Position numbers and translations under genes: made by a program. Below the pieces are notes generated by a model. The model was not told the DNA's origin, ran no database searches, and saw nothing but the letters and a program-made list of their open reading frames with translations. A stretch of DNA of 64,000 nucleotides from Methanobacterium sp. (lineage in GTDB: Archaea > Methanobacteriota > Methanobacteria > Methanobacteriales > Methanobacteriaceae). Of the stretch, positions 31,544 through 38,702 are shown in pieces. Location of the stretch: NCBI RefSeq assembly GCF_016217785.1, contig NZ_JACRGA010000011.1:124001-188000 (forward strand), given 5' to 3'. Within the stretch, counting starts at the first letter, position 1. Every line of letters begins with the position of its first letter.

Positions 31544-32173
31544 TTATTTCCTTCGGGGTAGGAGCAGTCCACCGGCTACCATTAGCATGGCCATTACCAG
31601 TAAACCAATAGGTGCACCAGTTTTTTGCATGCCCACAATTCCAGCAGCAGAAACAGTGGTGGTGTTGGCTGGTGCTGGGGGTGCTGGTTCAGTGACGGTT
31701 AGAACTGCCAGAGACGTATCCATAGGGGTGGTTCCATCGTAAACTGTGGCCTCCTTAATGGAAGTACCTGCATTGCCCATATCTCCCTGCCAGCGTAGAA
31801 TTACCAGTTGGAATGGGTCCAGTTCTCCCAGGGCCACGTTGTAGTTCCAGGTTCCATCAAGGTTGTCCACTTCAGTTACGAATGGTGCTGGATCCACATA
31901 GGTTGCTCCACCATCAAAGGATATCTCTTCCACAAAGTTGTCCCAGTATACATCGGAGTCCACGGTGATGTTCAATGTTGCATCTTGCACTTCATTTCCA
32001 TCGTTTTGTACTTCTGCAATGTACTCCACGGTGTCCCCTACCTGGGCTTCGGTGATCTCGTTGCCCTGATCATCAGTGTGATAGGTGTCAAGACTTGCCT
32101 CGGCAGCAACTGTTCCACTAAATGCAGCGATTACAATAAATAAGAACATAACTGCGGCTATATGCTTTTTCAT
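31544..32173 (-). CDS. Surface-anchored DUF11-like protein with C-terminal sorting-type tail
   Basis: 209 aa. The signal peptide MKKHIAAVMFLFIVIAAFSG + TVAAEA is clear. The middle is an immunoglobulin-like module of the DUF11 kind ('AQVGDTVEYIAEVQNDGNEV', 'NITVDSDVYWDNF', 'LGELDPFQLVILRWQGD'). A PAPPAPA hinge leads to the tail 'MQKTGAPIGLLVMAMLMVAG' then GLLLPRRK: motif, membrane helix, basic end. The same tail type ends the adhesin at 38703. GGGAGGGATTTATTTT precedes the start. It is probably displayed on the pseudomurein cell surface. Confidence 0.75.
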   Translation of the reverse strand: MKKHIAAVMFLFIVIAAFSGTVAAEASLDTYHTDDQGNEITEAQVGDTVEYIAEVQNDGNEVQDATLNITVDSDVYWDNFVEEISFDGGATYVDPAPFVTEVDNLDGTWNYNVALGELDPFQLVILRWQGDMGNAGTSIKEATVYDGTTPMDTSLAVLTVTEPAPPAPANTTTVSAAGIVGMQKTGAPIGLLVMAMLMVAGGLLLPRRK

Positions 32174-33141
32174 AAAATAAATCCCTCCCTCCTCTTTTTT
32201 ACATACAACCCTATTCCATGGAGATATAACTGGATTATAGCCTGAAATATCCTCTAACCAGATTTTTATAATTAAATAGCCTAACCAGAGATTTTACAAT
32301 TGAATATCCTCCGGGACAAATTGAAACATCCTCCGAAGCCAAAAGTTGACCATTCCGGGACTCTGACAATAATCTTCCGGGACTTTTACAATTCAAACCT
32401 AAGGTTATCCATGGAATAATGTCTAACTATATTTTTCTAATCACGGCACTATAAACTTTAGCAAGGAAAATGTGACCATCCTCACACATTATTTTTCCAC
32501 CAAAGAAATATGAAATTAAGAAATAATATTAAGTGAAAACAAAACATCTGAATAGATGAAAAGCTAATAAAATTGATAAGGACTGATAAAAGTCCACTCC
32601 ATAAAGTCTATGTTATCTCCAACTTCACCTTTGTCAATTTCAGAATAAAATCATCAGAATCCATGGCATATTCATCCTCAAAAGATCTCATCTTGGCTTC
32701 AATTTCCTTAAGATCATCTCAAGTTTATCCCTTTTGTAACTGGTTTGTTTATCAATTGGGCACATATTTTACCCTCCCTAAAAAATACAAATTTTTAGAG
32801 TAAATTTAAATCCATATTCAAACTTGCATGGAGGATATCCTAAAAAACCTTGATTGGATATCCTAAAAATTAATGATGATTTCTTATAAATCCGTTTATG
32901 ATGGTCGTAATCATTAACTTGTTTTTAATATCAACTTGAAATATTATTACAAAAGATTTGATTAGAGCCTGTTAATTCTGATACTAAAGAATATTCAACT
33001 AGAAGTGAACGGACAACACTGAAGCGATGAAAAAGATCAGTCCAATTATATCTTTTCCAATTCAAGAACCCATTTATTAAATGTGCTGAGTATTCCAGAG
33101 CCACTATAAGTTCTGATTCTTTAAACAGAGCGAACGAGATT
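32174..33141. other. Long intergenic region, about 970 bp
   Basis: The stretch 32220-32440 shows loose repeats of (A)TCCTCCGG(GA)... and ACAATT(C/G)AA. A decayed antitoxin-like gene lies at 32564-32720 (minus). A 74-codon minus-strand frame at 32931-33155 overlaps the HEPN gene end (MKNHKISFALFKESELIVAL...); it has no good ribosome binding site and I cannot support it as a gene. Confidence 0.45.
32564..32720 (-). pseudogene. Decayed antitoxin-like gene
   Basis: Reading the minus strand in three successive frames gives KLEMIL, then 'KEIEAKMRSFEDEYAMDSDD', then 'KGEVGDNIDFMEWTFISPYQ' to TAG at 32564. This order (helix, 'E-Y-x-M-D-S-D', then 'K-G-E-x-G-D-x-x-D-F-M-E-W') resembles small archaeal antitoxins that accompany PIN or RelE-type toxins. 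Two frameshifts and the lack of a start show that it is dead. No matching toxin is next to it. Confidence 0.4.
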
Positions 33142-33516
33142 TTATGATTCTTCATTAATTATCGTTTCTATCTCTACTATAATCTCTTTAACACACTTTA
33201 GGCCATTTTCAACTTCTTGAGGGGAGATTTCTCTTTTACTGGAGCCCAGTTTCACATTACCATAAAAATCAATATTTCTCACTTCCCATAAAAAGTCCAT
33301 TTTATCCTCATGCTTACTGAGCATCTCTTTAGCCCTTTCTTTTCTTAATCTATGACTGTGATAATCTTTTCCATTGATTTTATCAGTTAAAGACATAATG
33401 GCTGATTCAAAAGCAGCATAGGCTAATCCAGCCACACCGGCCAGATCCCCCTGTTCATGTAAATCTTCAGCGGATTTCAAAAGATTTTTAGCCCGTTCCA
33501 TGTCTATGTTAACCAT
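33142..33516 (-). CDS. HEPN-domain protein
   Basis: 124 aa, all helical: 'MERAKNLLKSAEDLHEQGDL', 'AGVAGLAYAAFESAIMSLTD', 'EMLSKHEDKMDFLWEVRNID' then 'FYGN'. The motif R-N-I-D-F-Y-G corresponds to the conserved Rx4-6H-type region of HEPN RNases, but the His is replaced by Tyr, as in some inactive or AMPylatable forms. It overlaps the upstream HTH-nucleotidyltransferase gene by 13 bases and is presumably its toxin/partner. Coregulation by the palindrome at 34351 is likely. Confidence 0.75.
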   Translation of the reverse strand: MVNIDMERAKNLLKSAEDLHEQGDLAGVAGLAYAAFESAIMSLTDKINGKDYHSHRLRKERAKEMLSKHEDKMDFLWEVRNIDFYGNVKLGSSKREISPQEVENGLKCVKEIIVEIETIINEES

Positions 33517-34352
33517 ATTCGTTCACCTTGATTTGATAGCTCTTTTTCAAGTTCTTTTATTATTTCATTAATGTTTTCTAGTTTTATTTCCTTTTTTGGA
33601 ATAGTTATGCCCTTTTTTGTAACTGATTGAACTTCTCCTATGGTTATTTCTGCTATATTCTTATAATATTCCTGCGCGTCACCTTCAAGGGATTGGGCTT
33701 TTTTTAAGAATTCTTTTGCTTTTTCCAGGCGGTATATGATATAGGGTTTGGGGAAAGAATTTAACCCTGCAATGATTTTGAATACATCACCCTTGAATAC
33801 AATTCCATTGGTTAGTGATTCCAGGACCACGAAATCCACTGGATCCCTGATATCTTCCCATGAATATTGATGTATTTCGAATCTGTAAGGTAGGTAATCA
33901 TATTTTTTGATGTTCAGGGGGTTCTCACTTATGGTAATGATATCTATGTCACTTTTTTCTGTGGCCAGACCAGTGGCCACACTTCCAAATAATATGAATA
34001 ACTCAACTTCACCTTCAACTTGATTATATAAAAGATCAACCCTGTTTTTGAATTCTGGTGATATACGCTGTCTTTTCTCTTCCATGAAAAGTTTCCACAT
34101 GATTTGAACCATGGACATCTCATAATCTATCCTGTAAACCTTTTTCCGCTTAGTCTTCTGTTCATTTATAATATTATGGGTGAGTAAAACTTTTAATATC
34201 CTTGAAACATTAGATTTGGAGATTTTAAGTTCGTTCGAGAGTTCTGTGAGCCCCCAGGTCAGGTACGGCTTATTTATCATTAGACGTAATATTTTTACAG
34301 TATTCCTGGCAGCCAGGTCCTCCAGATTGAATTGTTCTAAATTTAGTACCAT
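33504..34352 (-). CDS. HTH-nucleotidyltransferase fusion protein
   Basis: 282 aa. Residues 1-80 are a winged HTH ('NTVKILRLMINKPYLTWGLT', 'ELSNELKISKSNVSRILKVL'), residues 100-190 a minimal nucleotidyltransferase ('LFILFGSVATGLATEKSDID'). The C-terminal 90 aa are helical, with a charged tail. Genes of this kind encode a self-regulating MNT antitoxin placed before a HEPN gene. The start codon at 34352 overlaps a perfect 24-bp palindrome (34351-34374). There is hardly a leader, so the mRNA may be nearly leaderless and binding there would block both transcription start and translation start. Confidence 0.8.
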   Translation of the reverse strand: MVLNLEQFNLEDLAARNTVKILRLMINKPYLTWGLTELSNELKISKSNVSRILKVLLTHNIINEQKTKRKKVYRIDYEMSMVQIMWKLFMEEKRQRISPEFKNRVDLLYNQVEGEVELFILFGSVATGLATEKSDIDIITISENPLNIKKYDYLPYRFEIHQYSWEDIRDPVDFVVLESLTNGIVFKGDVFKIIAGLNSFPKPYIIYRLEKAKEFLKKAQSLEGDAQEYYKNIAEITIGEVQSVTKKGITIPKKEIKLENINEIIKELEKELSNQGERIWLT

Positions 34353-34374
34353 AAGTTCTAATATTAGAACTTAT
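34351..34374. promoter_or_regulatory. Perfect 24-bp palindrome at the start of the HTH-nucleotidyltransferase gene
   Basis: Arms of 12 bp (ATAAGTTCTAAT and its exact reverse complement) meet without a spacer. The left end touches the ATG. A TATA-like CATATATCC lies at about 34378-34388 in minus orientation, which would put the transcription start within the palindrome. Likely an operator for the HTH domain of the same gene. Confidence 0.8.
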
Positions 34375-34636
34375 ATTGGATATATGTTTGGGTATGAGTT
34401 TAATATATAGTATTAAATTATAAATAAGTATTATTTTTTGGTGTGTCAAATGACTGCCCTGAAAATAATCCCCTGAAAAAATATAAAACTTCCTGTAACC
34501 CGGAGCAAAAATTAAATAAAGATTTATAACCAGAAGTGTAAATGTATAAAACTTACTTAGCTAAATGTAATTAAAAACTTACATATCCGGATAATAGGAT
34601 TATTTGATGGAATAAAGATTAGAGAGGTTCAAAATC
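34375..34636. promoter_or_regulatory. Divergent promoter region before rmlA
   Basis: AT-rich, with TATA-like sequences for both directions (TTTAATATATAG near 34397-34408; AAATGTATAAAACTTA near 34541). AGAGAGG at 34620-34626 is the rmlA ribosome binding site. Confidence 0.4.
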
Positions 34637-35512
34637 ATGAAAGGAATTATCCTCGCCGGAGGATCCGGCACCCGGCTTTACCCCATAACCAAGGCAGTTT
34701 CCAAACAGTTACTGCCAATTTACGATAAACCCATGATCTACTACCCCCTGTCAGTGCTTATGCTGGCCGGTATAAGGGATATACTCATTATATCCACACC
34801 ACGGGATCTGCCACAGTATCAGGATCTTCTGGGTGATGGCAGTCAACTGGGAGTCAGCTTCTCTTATGCTGTACAGGAAGAACCAAGGGGCCTGGCTGAA
34901 GCCTTCATAGTGGGGGAAGAGTTCATTGCCAATGACAACATGGCCCTGGTATTGGGGGATAACATCTTCCACGGTCACCGGTTCAGTGAAATACTCCAAA
35001 GGGCAGCATCCCTGGAGGAAGGGGCTACTATCTTCGGCTACTATGTCCGGGATCCCAAAGCCTTTGGTGTGGTGGAATTCGACAACAAAGGAAACGTCCT
35101 ATCCCTAGAAGAAAAACCAGATCATCCCAAATCAAACTATGCCATACCAGGACTCTACTTCTACGACAACAGCGTGGTGGACATAGCCAAGAATGTGAAA
35201 CCATCCGACCGGGGAGAACTGGAAATAACCTCAGTGAACGAGGAATATCTTAGAAGGAAACAGTTGAAGGTTGAGTTATTAGGGCGAGGTATGGCCTGGC
35301 TGGACACCGGAACACATGTGGGACTTTTAGAGGCCAGTAACTATATAGAAGCACTCCAGAAAAGGCAGGGATTCTTCGTGGCCTGCCTGGAAGAGATCGC
35401 CTACAACAATGGATGGATAGATGAGGAGACTGTTTTAAAGCTGGCTGAAACTCTTAAGAAGACTGAATATGGGGAGTATCTGGTTGAAATCATTAATGGT
35501 GAGTTTAAATAA
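34637..35512 (+). CDS. rmlA: Glucose-1-phosphate thymidylyltransferase
   Basis: 291 aa, the family length. Makes dTDP-glucose from glucose-1-phosphate and dTTP, the entry to dTDP-rhamnose and other deoxysugars for surface glycans. Signatures: 'MKGIILAGGSGTRLYPITKA' with 'SKQLLPIYDKPMIYYPL' (nucleotide/Mg binding), 'LVLGDNIFHG', 'VVEFDNKGNVLSLEEKP', 'GLYFYDNSVV' and 'RGMAWLDTGTHVGLLEA'. rmlB, C and D are absent from the window. Two decayed partial copies of this gene lie at 35735-35918 and 42490-42836. Confidence 0.97.
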   Translation: MKGIILAGGSGTRLYPITKAVSKQLLPIYDKPMIYYPLSVLMLAGIRDILIISTPRDLPQYQDLLGDGSQLGVSFSYAVQEEPRGLAEAFIVGEEFIANDNMALVLGDNIFHGHRFSEILQRAASLEEGATIFGYYVRDPKAFGVVEFDNKGNVLSLEEKPDHPKSNYAIPGLYFYDNSVVDIAKNVKPSDRGELEITSVNEEYLRRKQLKVELLGRGMAWLDTGTHVGLLEASNYIEALQKRQGFFVACLEEIAYNNGWIDEETVLKLAETLKKTEYGEYLVEIINGEFK

Positions 35513-35734
35513 TTCCGGATTAGGATATTGTTACAGGATTATTTCATCTATCCTTTTTACACTCTTTGTTTAAGTGTATTCATTTACACCAGTTACTTTA
35601 AGTACACTCTTTGTTTAAGTGTATTCATTTACACTAGTTACTTTAAATTCACTTAATATTAAGGTGTAATCTATTCTACCAGTTACTCTAATAAGCTACA
35701 AAAGTTCATCTGTTTACCCTGTTACTTACATTCA
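35513..35734. repeat. Intergenic region with an exact-period 45-bp duplication
   Basis: ACACTCTTTGTTTAAGTGTA + TTCATTTACACCAGTTACTTT + AAG occurs at 35559-35603 and again at 35604-35648 with two or three differences. Each unit contains the inverted repeat ACACT...AGTGT. Confidence 0.9.
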
Positions 35735-35918
35735 GCTCTATGTCCGGGACCCTAAGGCCCCTTTGGTGTTTTAGAATTTGACAACAAAGGAAATGTCCTA
35801 TCCCTGAAAAAAACCAGATCATCCCAAATGCCATACCAGAACTCTACTTCTACGACAACAGTGCAGTGGATATAGCCCAAAAATGTAAAACCACCCAACG
35901 ATGAGAGATGGAAATAAC
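35735..35918 (+). pseudogene. Fragment of a second rmlA copy
   Basis: The sequence matches rmlA bases of about 35037-35233 with substitutions and small deletions: CTATGTCCGGGA, then GAATTTGACAACAAAGGAAA, then CTCTACTTCTACGACAACAG. The reading frame is broken several times. It sits directly before the hydrolase gene, as the intact rmlA does one step further upstream, suggesting an old tandem duplication. Confidence 0.9.
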
Positions 35919-35965
35919 TAAAATCTACAAAATTATATTCTGAAAAAAGCCAAATAGATGTTACA

Positions 35966-36802
35966 ATGAAGATTTTACTTCCGAGAAATTTGAATTTGAA
36001 CTATTTAGAATTTGGTGTAGGTAATCCAGTTGTGTTGATACATGGCATGGGTAGTGACCACACTGTATGGGAAGGTTTAATACCTTTATTGAAGGAAGAC
36101 TATCGAGTCATAGCAGTGGATTTATGTGGTCATGGTCTTTCCAGTAAAAATCCAGGACCTTACAGTATAAAATTATTTGCCGAGGATATTTATCTATTCT
36201 TAGAATCCCTTAACATAGATCAAGCCCATTTTATGGGCCATTCTATGGGTGGTGTTATCTTACAGGAACTTGCAGTTAAACATCCGGAGAGGTTCAAATC
36301 CTTAACTTTAATATCCAGTTTCGCGTGCATTGACACCCCACTGGAGGAAGTTTTAATAAATCTTAAAGATATCCTCATTGAAGAAGGTTATAAAGCCTTT
36401 TTTGATGAGTGTCTTAAAGTAGCCAACTCTCCGGAATTTATCAGAAAGAACCGGGAATTATTTTCAAAGATTAGGGATGAAAACTCTAAAATTTGTTCAG
36501 TATCTTCAATTGTTGACACCATCAATGCCTGTTTAGATATTAAGCTCTGTTGTGATGTTAACCTTGCAGATTCCATTAAGGAAGATACAATTAAGGAAGA
36601 TACAATTAAGGACATAAGAATACCCACCCTGGTTATTGCTGGAGAGAAGGATGTTTTCACTCCCACTCACCATGGGATGAAAATCCATGAAAGTATTCCC
36701 AACTCCAGAATGGAAATTATTGAAGGTGGATGCCATAATTTACTGGTGGAAAAGCCAGTTGAGATTTGTTCAGTTATAAAACGGTTCTTAGATGATTTAT
36801 AA
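35966..36802 (+). CDS. Alpha/beta hydrolase
   Basis: 278 aa, of the usual length for this fold. The oxyanion motif 'HGMGSDHTVWEG' and the nucleophile elbow 'GHSMGG' (Ser) are present; the acid is in 'GEKDVFTP' (Asp) and the base in 'EGGCHNLLVEKP' (His), so the triad is complete. No signal peptide, so cytoplasmic. The substrate cannot be inferred. A 15-bp in-frame duplication gives 'IKEDTIKEDTIKDI' between cap and core; the decayed copy at 42063-42354 lacks it. No obvious ribosome binding site precedes the ATG. Confidence 0.88.
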   Translation: MKILLPRNLNLNYLEFGVGNPVVLIHGMGSDHTVWEGLIPLLKEDYRVIAVDLCGHGLSSKNPGPYSIKLFAEDIYLFLESLNIDQAHFMGHSMGGVILQELAVKHPERFKSLTLISSFACIDTPLEEVLINLKDILIEEGYKAFFDECLKVANSPEFIRKNRELFSKIRDENSKICSVSSIVDTINACLDIKLCCDVNLADSIKEDTIKEDTIKDIRIPTLVIAGEKDVFTPTHHGMKIHESIPNSRMEIIEGGCHNLLVEKPVEICSVIKRFLDDL

Positions 36803-36828
36803 GCTTTTCAGAAGTTTAATAACTTAAA

Positions 36829-37230
36829 TTACAGTAATTTAACCAGGTTTGAAATTTTCTCCAGTTTTTTATTCAGTGTAATTAGTGGTACATCTTCCCG
36901 GAGTGATGCACTCACAAAAAGTGCATCGTAGAAACTAATTTTGTTTTTTAAAGCCATCTGAAAGGATTCTTCCACCAGTTCCAGGGTGGGGATGACCTCA
37001 CAGCTAGTTTCTATGAATTCCATGCTCATCTTGAGTGCTCTGGTGGTTATTTCCCGGTCTTCATTAAACAGGGTAACTCTTTTCCGGGCCACGTTAGCTA
37101 CTTCTGCCCGCGCCAGGTCAACAGTAACCAGTTCACGGTTTTTAACTACTCTGGCAGCTTTTTCCGAGGATGGTTCCTGGAAAAATATGGCAGCTATGAC
37201 TGAGGAGTCTAAAACATATTTAATGGGCAT
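36829..37230 (-). CDS. vapC: VapC-type PIN-domain RNase toxin
   Basis: 133 aa from ATG 37230 (MPIKYVLDSSVIAAIFFQE). The PIN catalytic acids are visible: 'YVLDSSV' (first Asp), 'LARAEVANV' (Glu), 'SFYDALFVSASL' (Asp) and the terminal 'LITLNKKLEK' (a shifted D/N position). VapC toxins cut tRNA or rRNA to arrest growth. The start overlaps the end of the antitoxin gene by 11 bases, so translation is coupled. Confidence 0.85.
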   Translation of the reverse strand: MPIKYVLDSSVIAAIFFQEPSSEKAARVVKNRELVTVDLARAEVANVARKRVTLFNEDREITTRALKMSMEFIETSCEVIPTLELVEESFQMALKNKISFYDALFVSASLREDVPLITLNKKLEKISNLVKLL

Positions 37231-37444
37231 TCCTATCCTCTCTGATGAGTTCTGCTGATTCAACATCCTTCATCTTTTTCCTGATACTTTCAGCATCCTT
37301 TAGGAGCCTTTTTTTACTTTCTTCCTGGACTAATCTGATGGTTAACTGCCGTATTTCTTCCTGCCAGTTCACATCATCCATTTCATCCATCATCTTCCGG
37401 AACTGTGCCGGTAAACGAATACTGTATACGGATTTTGTAGACAT
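37220..37444 (-). CDS. vapB: VapB-type antitoxin
   Basis: 74 aa from ATG 37444 (MSTKSVYSIRLPAQFRKMM). The N-terminus is a ribbon-helix-helix DNA-binding motif (beta strand 'SVYSIRLP', then two helices), and the charged C-terminus would wrap the toxin. It should autoregulate the pair. It overlaps vapC by 11 bases. Confidence 0.75.
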   Translation of the reverse strand: MSTKSVYSIRLPAQFRKMMDEMDDVNWQEEIRQLTIRLVQEESKKRLLKDAESIRKKMKDVESAELIREDRNAH

Positions 37445-37788
37445 AATTGTATATATGGTCATGAGTCATACTAATATTTTATTATTAATTAATCAGAATT
37501 AAGTGTTATTTATGTTTTGATATAAATTATTCTTGGATCATTTCTTGGATCATTTTGGATCTTCATGATCCAAAAGATGGAATGAGAGATTTTATACACC
37601 ATCCCTCAAGGAATCAAAGTCACCACGACCACACACCAAACCCACAACCATTTGAGTTCAACCTGGATAAATTCCGACTATAGGATACTACTACTATGAT
37701 AACCAGGAAATCCAGAAAATAGGCGCGAATCCATTTGATTAATGAATATAACACCTAATTTCCATTTTTACTTATGATACAATCAGAT
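37445..37788. other. Intergenic region, 344 bp, with an inverted repeat
   Basis: A 9-bp stem TTTTGGATC / GATCCAAAA with a five-base loop lies at 37553-37575, preceded by a doublet TCTTGGATCATT(T). Coding-like debris without a start is seen at about 37640-37740 (plus strand). A TATA-like TTGTATATATGG near 37447 could serve vapB. Confidence 0.5.
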
Positions 37789-38523
37789 CTAGTTTATACA
37801 ACCATGCTTAGTTAAGATATTAATTATGTCCTTAACTTCATTAGAATTGAGAATTTTCCTTTGATGGGATATGTAATGAACGAGATCTTCAGGGTAAACA
37901 ATTTCATAAGTCTTTATATCATTTTTAAAGATTAAGTTATGGTTTATTGGAGATATTACTGGAAAAATCGCCTTCTTATATAATTTTTTTCCCAGTTTAG
38001 GTTTTAGAAAATCATTCAATTTTGATGATTGTAATTTCACCTGTTTTGCAGGGTTTAACCCGGATACTCTTCCAGATGTATGGTACCAGCAGTCCTCATC
38101 AGGGATATAGGTTGGTTTATAATTTTTAGTTTCAATAACGAAGATTCCAGTGGGCCCCACTACCACATGGTCAATATCACCACCCAAATTTGGTATTTTA
38201 ACATCCCGAATAGCAGTGTATTTTTTAGGTAATTTCTTAAGTTTTTTAGCCACGATCTTCTCACCCTTCGCACCCTTACTCCATATTCTGCGTTTAGACC
38301 ATCCATATTTAGATATAATTAGTCCTATGACGACCAGTAAGGCAAGTAGGGATAATTGGAATAATCCTAATATCTCAATGAAGAGAATAAATCCTGAGAT
38401 CCAGATTAATAGGATAACCCCTGAGATCCCAATTAATAGAATAATCACTCCCAATAAGGTTATTTTAGTGTAATAGGATACCCTGGATTTAACATGTGAT
38501 TTCTGTTTAGAAATGTTCACCAC
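37789..38523 (-). CDS. NERD-domain membrane protein
   Basis: 244 aa. Three N-terminal hydrophobic segments (about residues 18-70) are followed by a NERD (nuclease-related) domain: 'GAKGEKIVAKKLKKLPKKYT', 'NLGGDIDHVVVGPTGIFVIE' then TKNY, and the Q-x-K-like 'QVKLQSSKL'. The D-x-D and E-x-K residues expected of the nuclease-like fold are present. The membrane part holds a 10-residue near-repeat (ISGVILLIWI / ISGFILFIEI, and DNA repeats of about 30 bp), another case of tandem growth. The cellular role is unknown; NERD proteins are often linked to DNA processing or defence. Confidence 0.8.
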   Translation of the reverse strand: MVNISKQKSHVKSRVSYYTKITLLGVIILLIGISGVILLIWISGFILFIEILGLFQLSLLALLVVIGLIISKYGWSKRRIWSKGAKGEKIVAKKLKKLPKKYTAIRDVKIPNLGGDIDHVVVGPTGIFVIETKNYKPTYIPDEDCWYHTSGRVSGLNPAKQVKLQSSKLNDFLKPKLGKKLYKKAIFPVISPINHNLIFKNDIKTYEIVYPEDLVHYISHQRKILNSNEVKDIINILTKHGCIN

Positions 38524-38702
38524 TCCGTAGTTTCTATTAAGATTTATTATAAACCTATTTTTTTAACTATTAAGTTTTATATAAAGGTTTTTAAGAGTTA
38601 AATTAAGGGGAGTATTGTAATTCCTTAAAAAAGAGTTAATTTTTTATTTATTTTAGATTTAAATATAAATTATTTAAAAAAAAGAAAAAAAAGAAAAGGG
38701 GT

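Noticed and set aside
32931..33155. 74-codon minus-strand frame after the HEPN gene
   Set aside because: It overlaps the HEPN gene, lacks a ribosome binding site and shows no recognisable domain.
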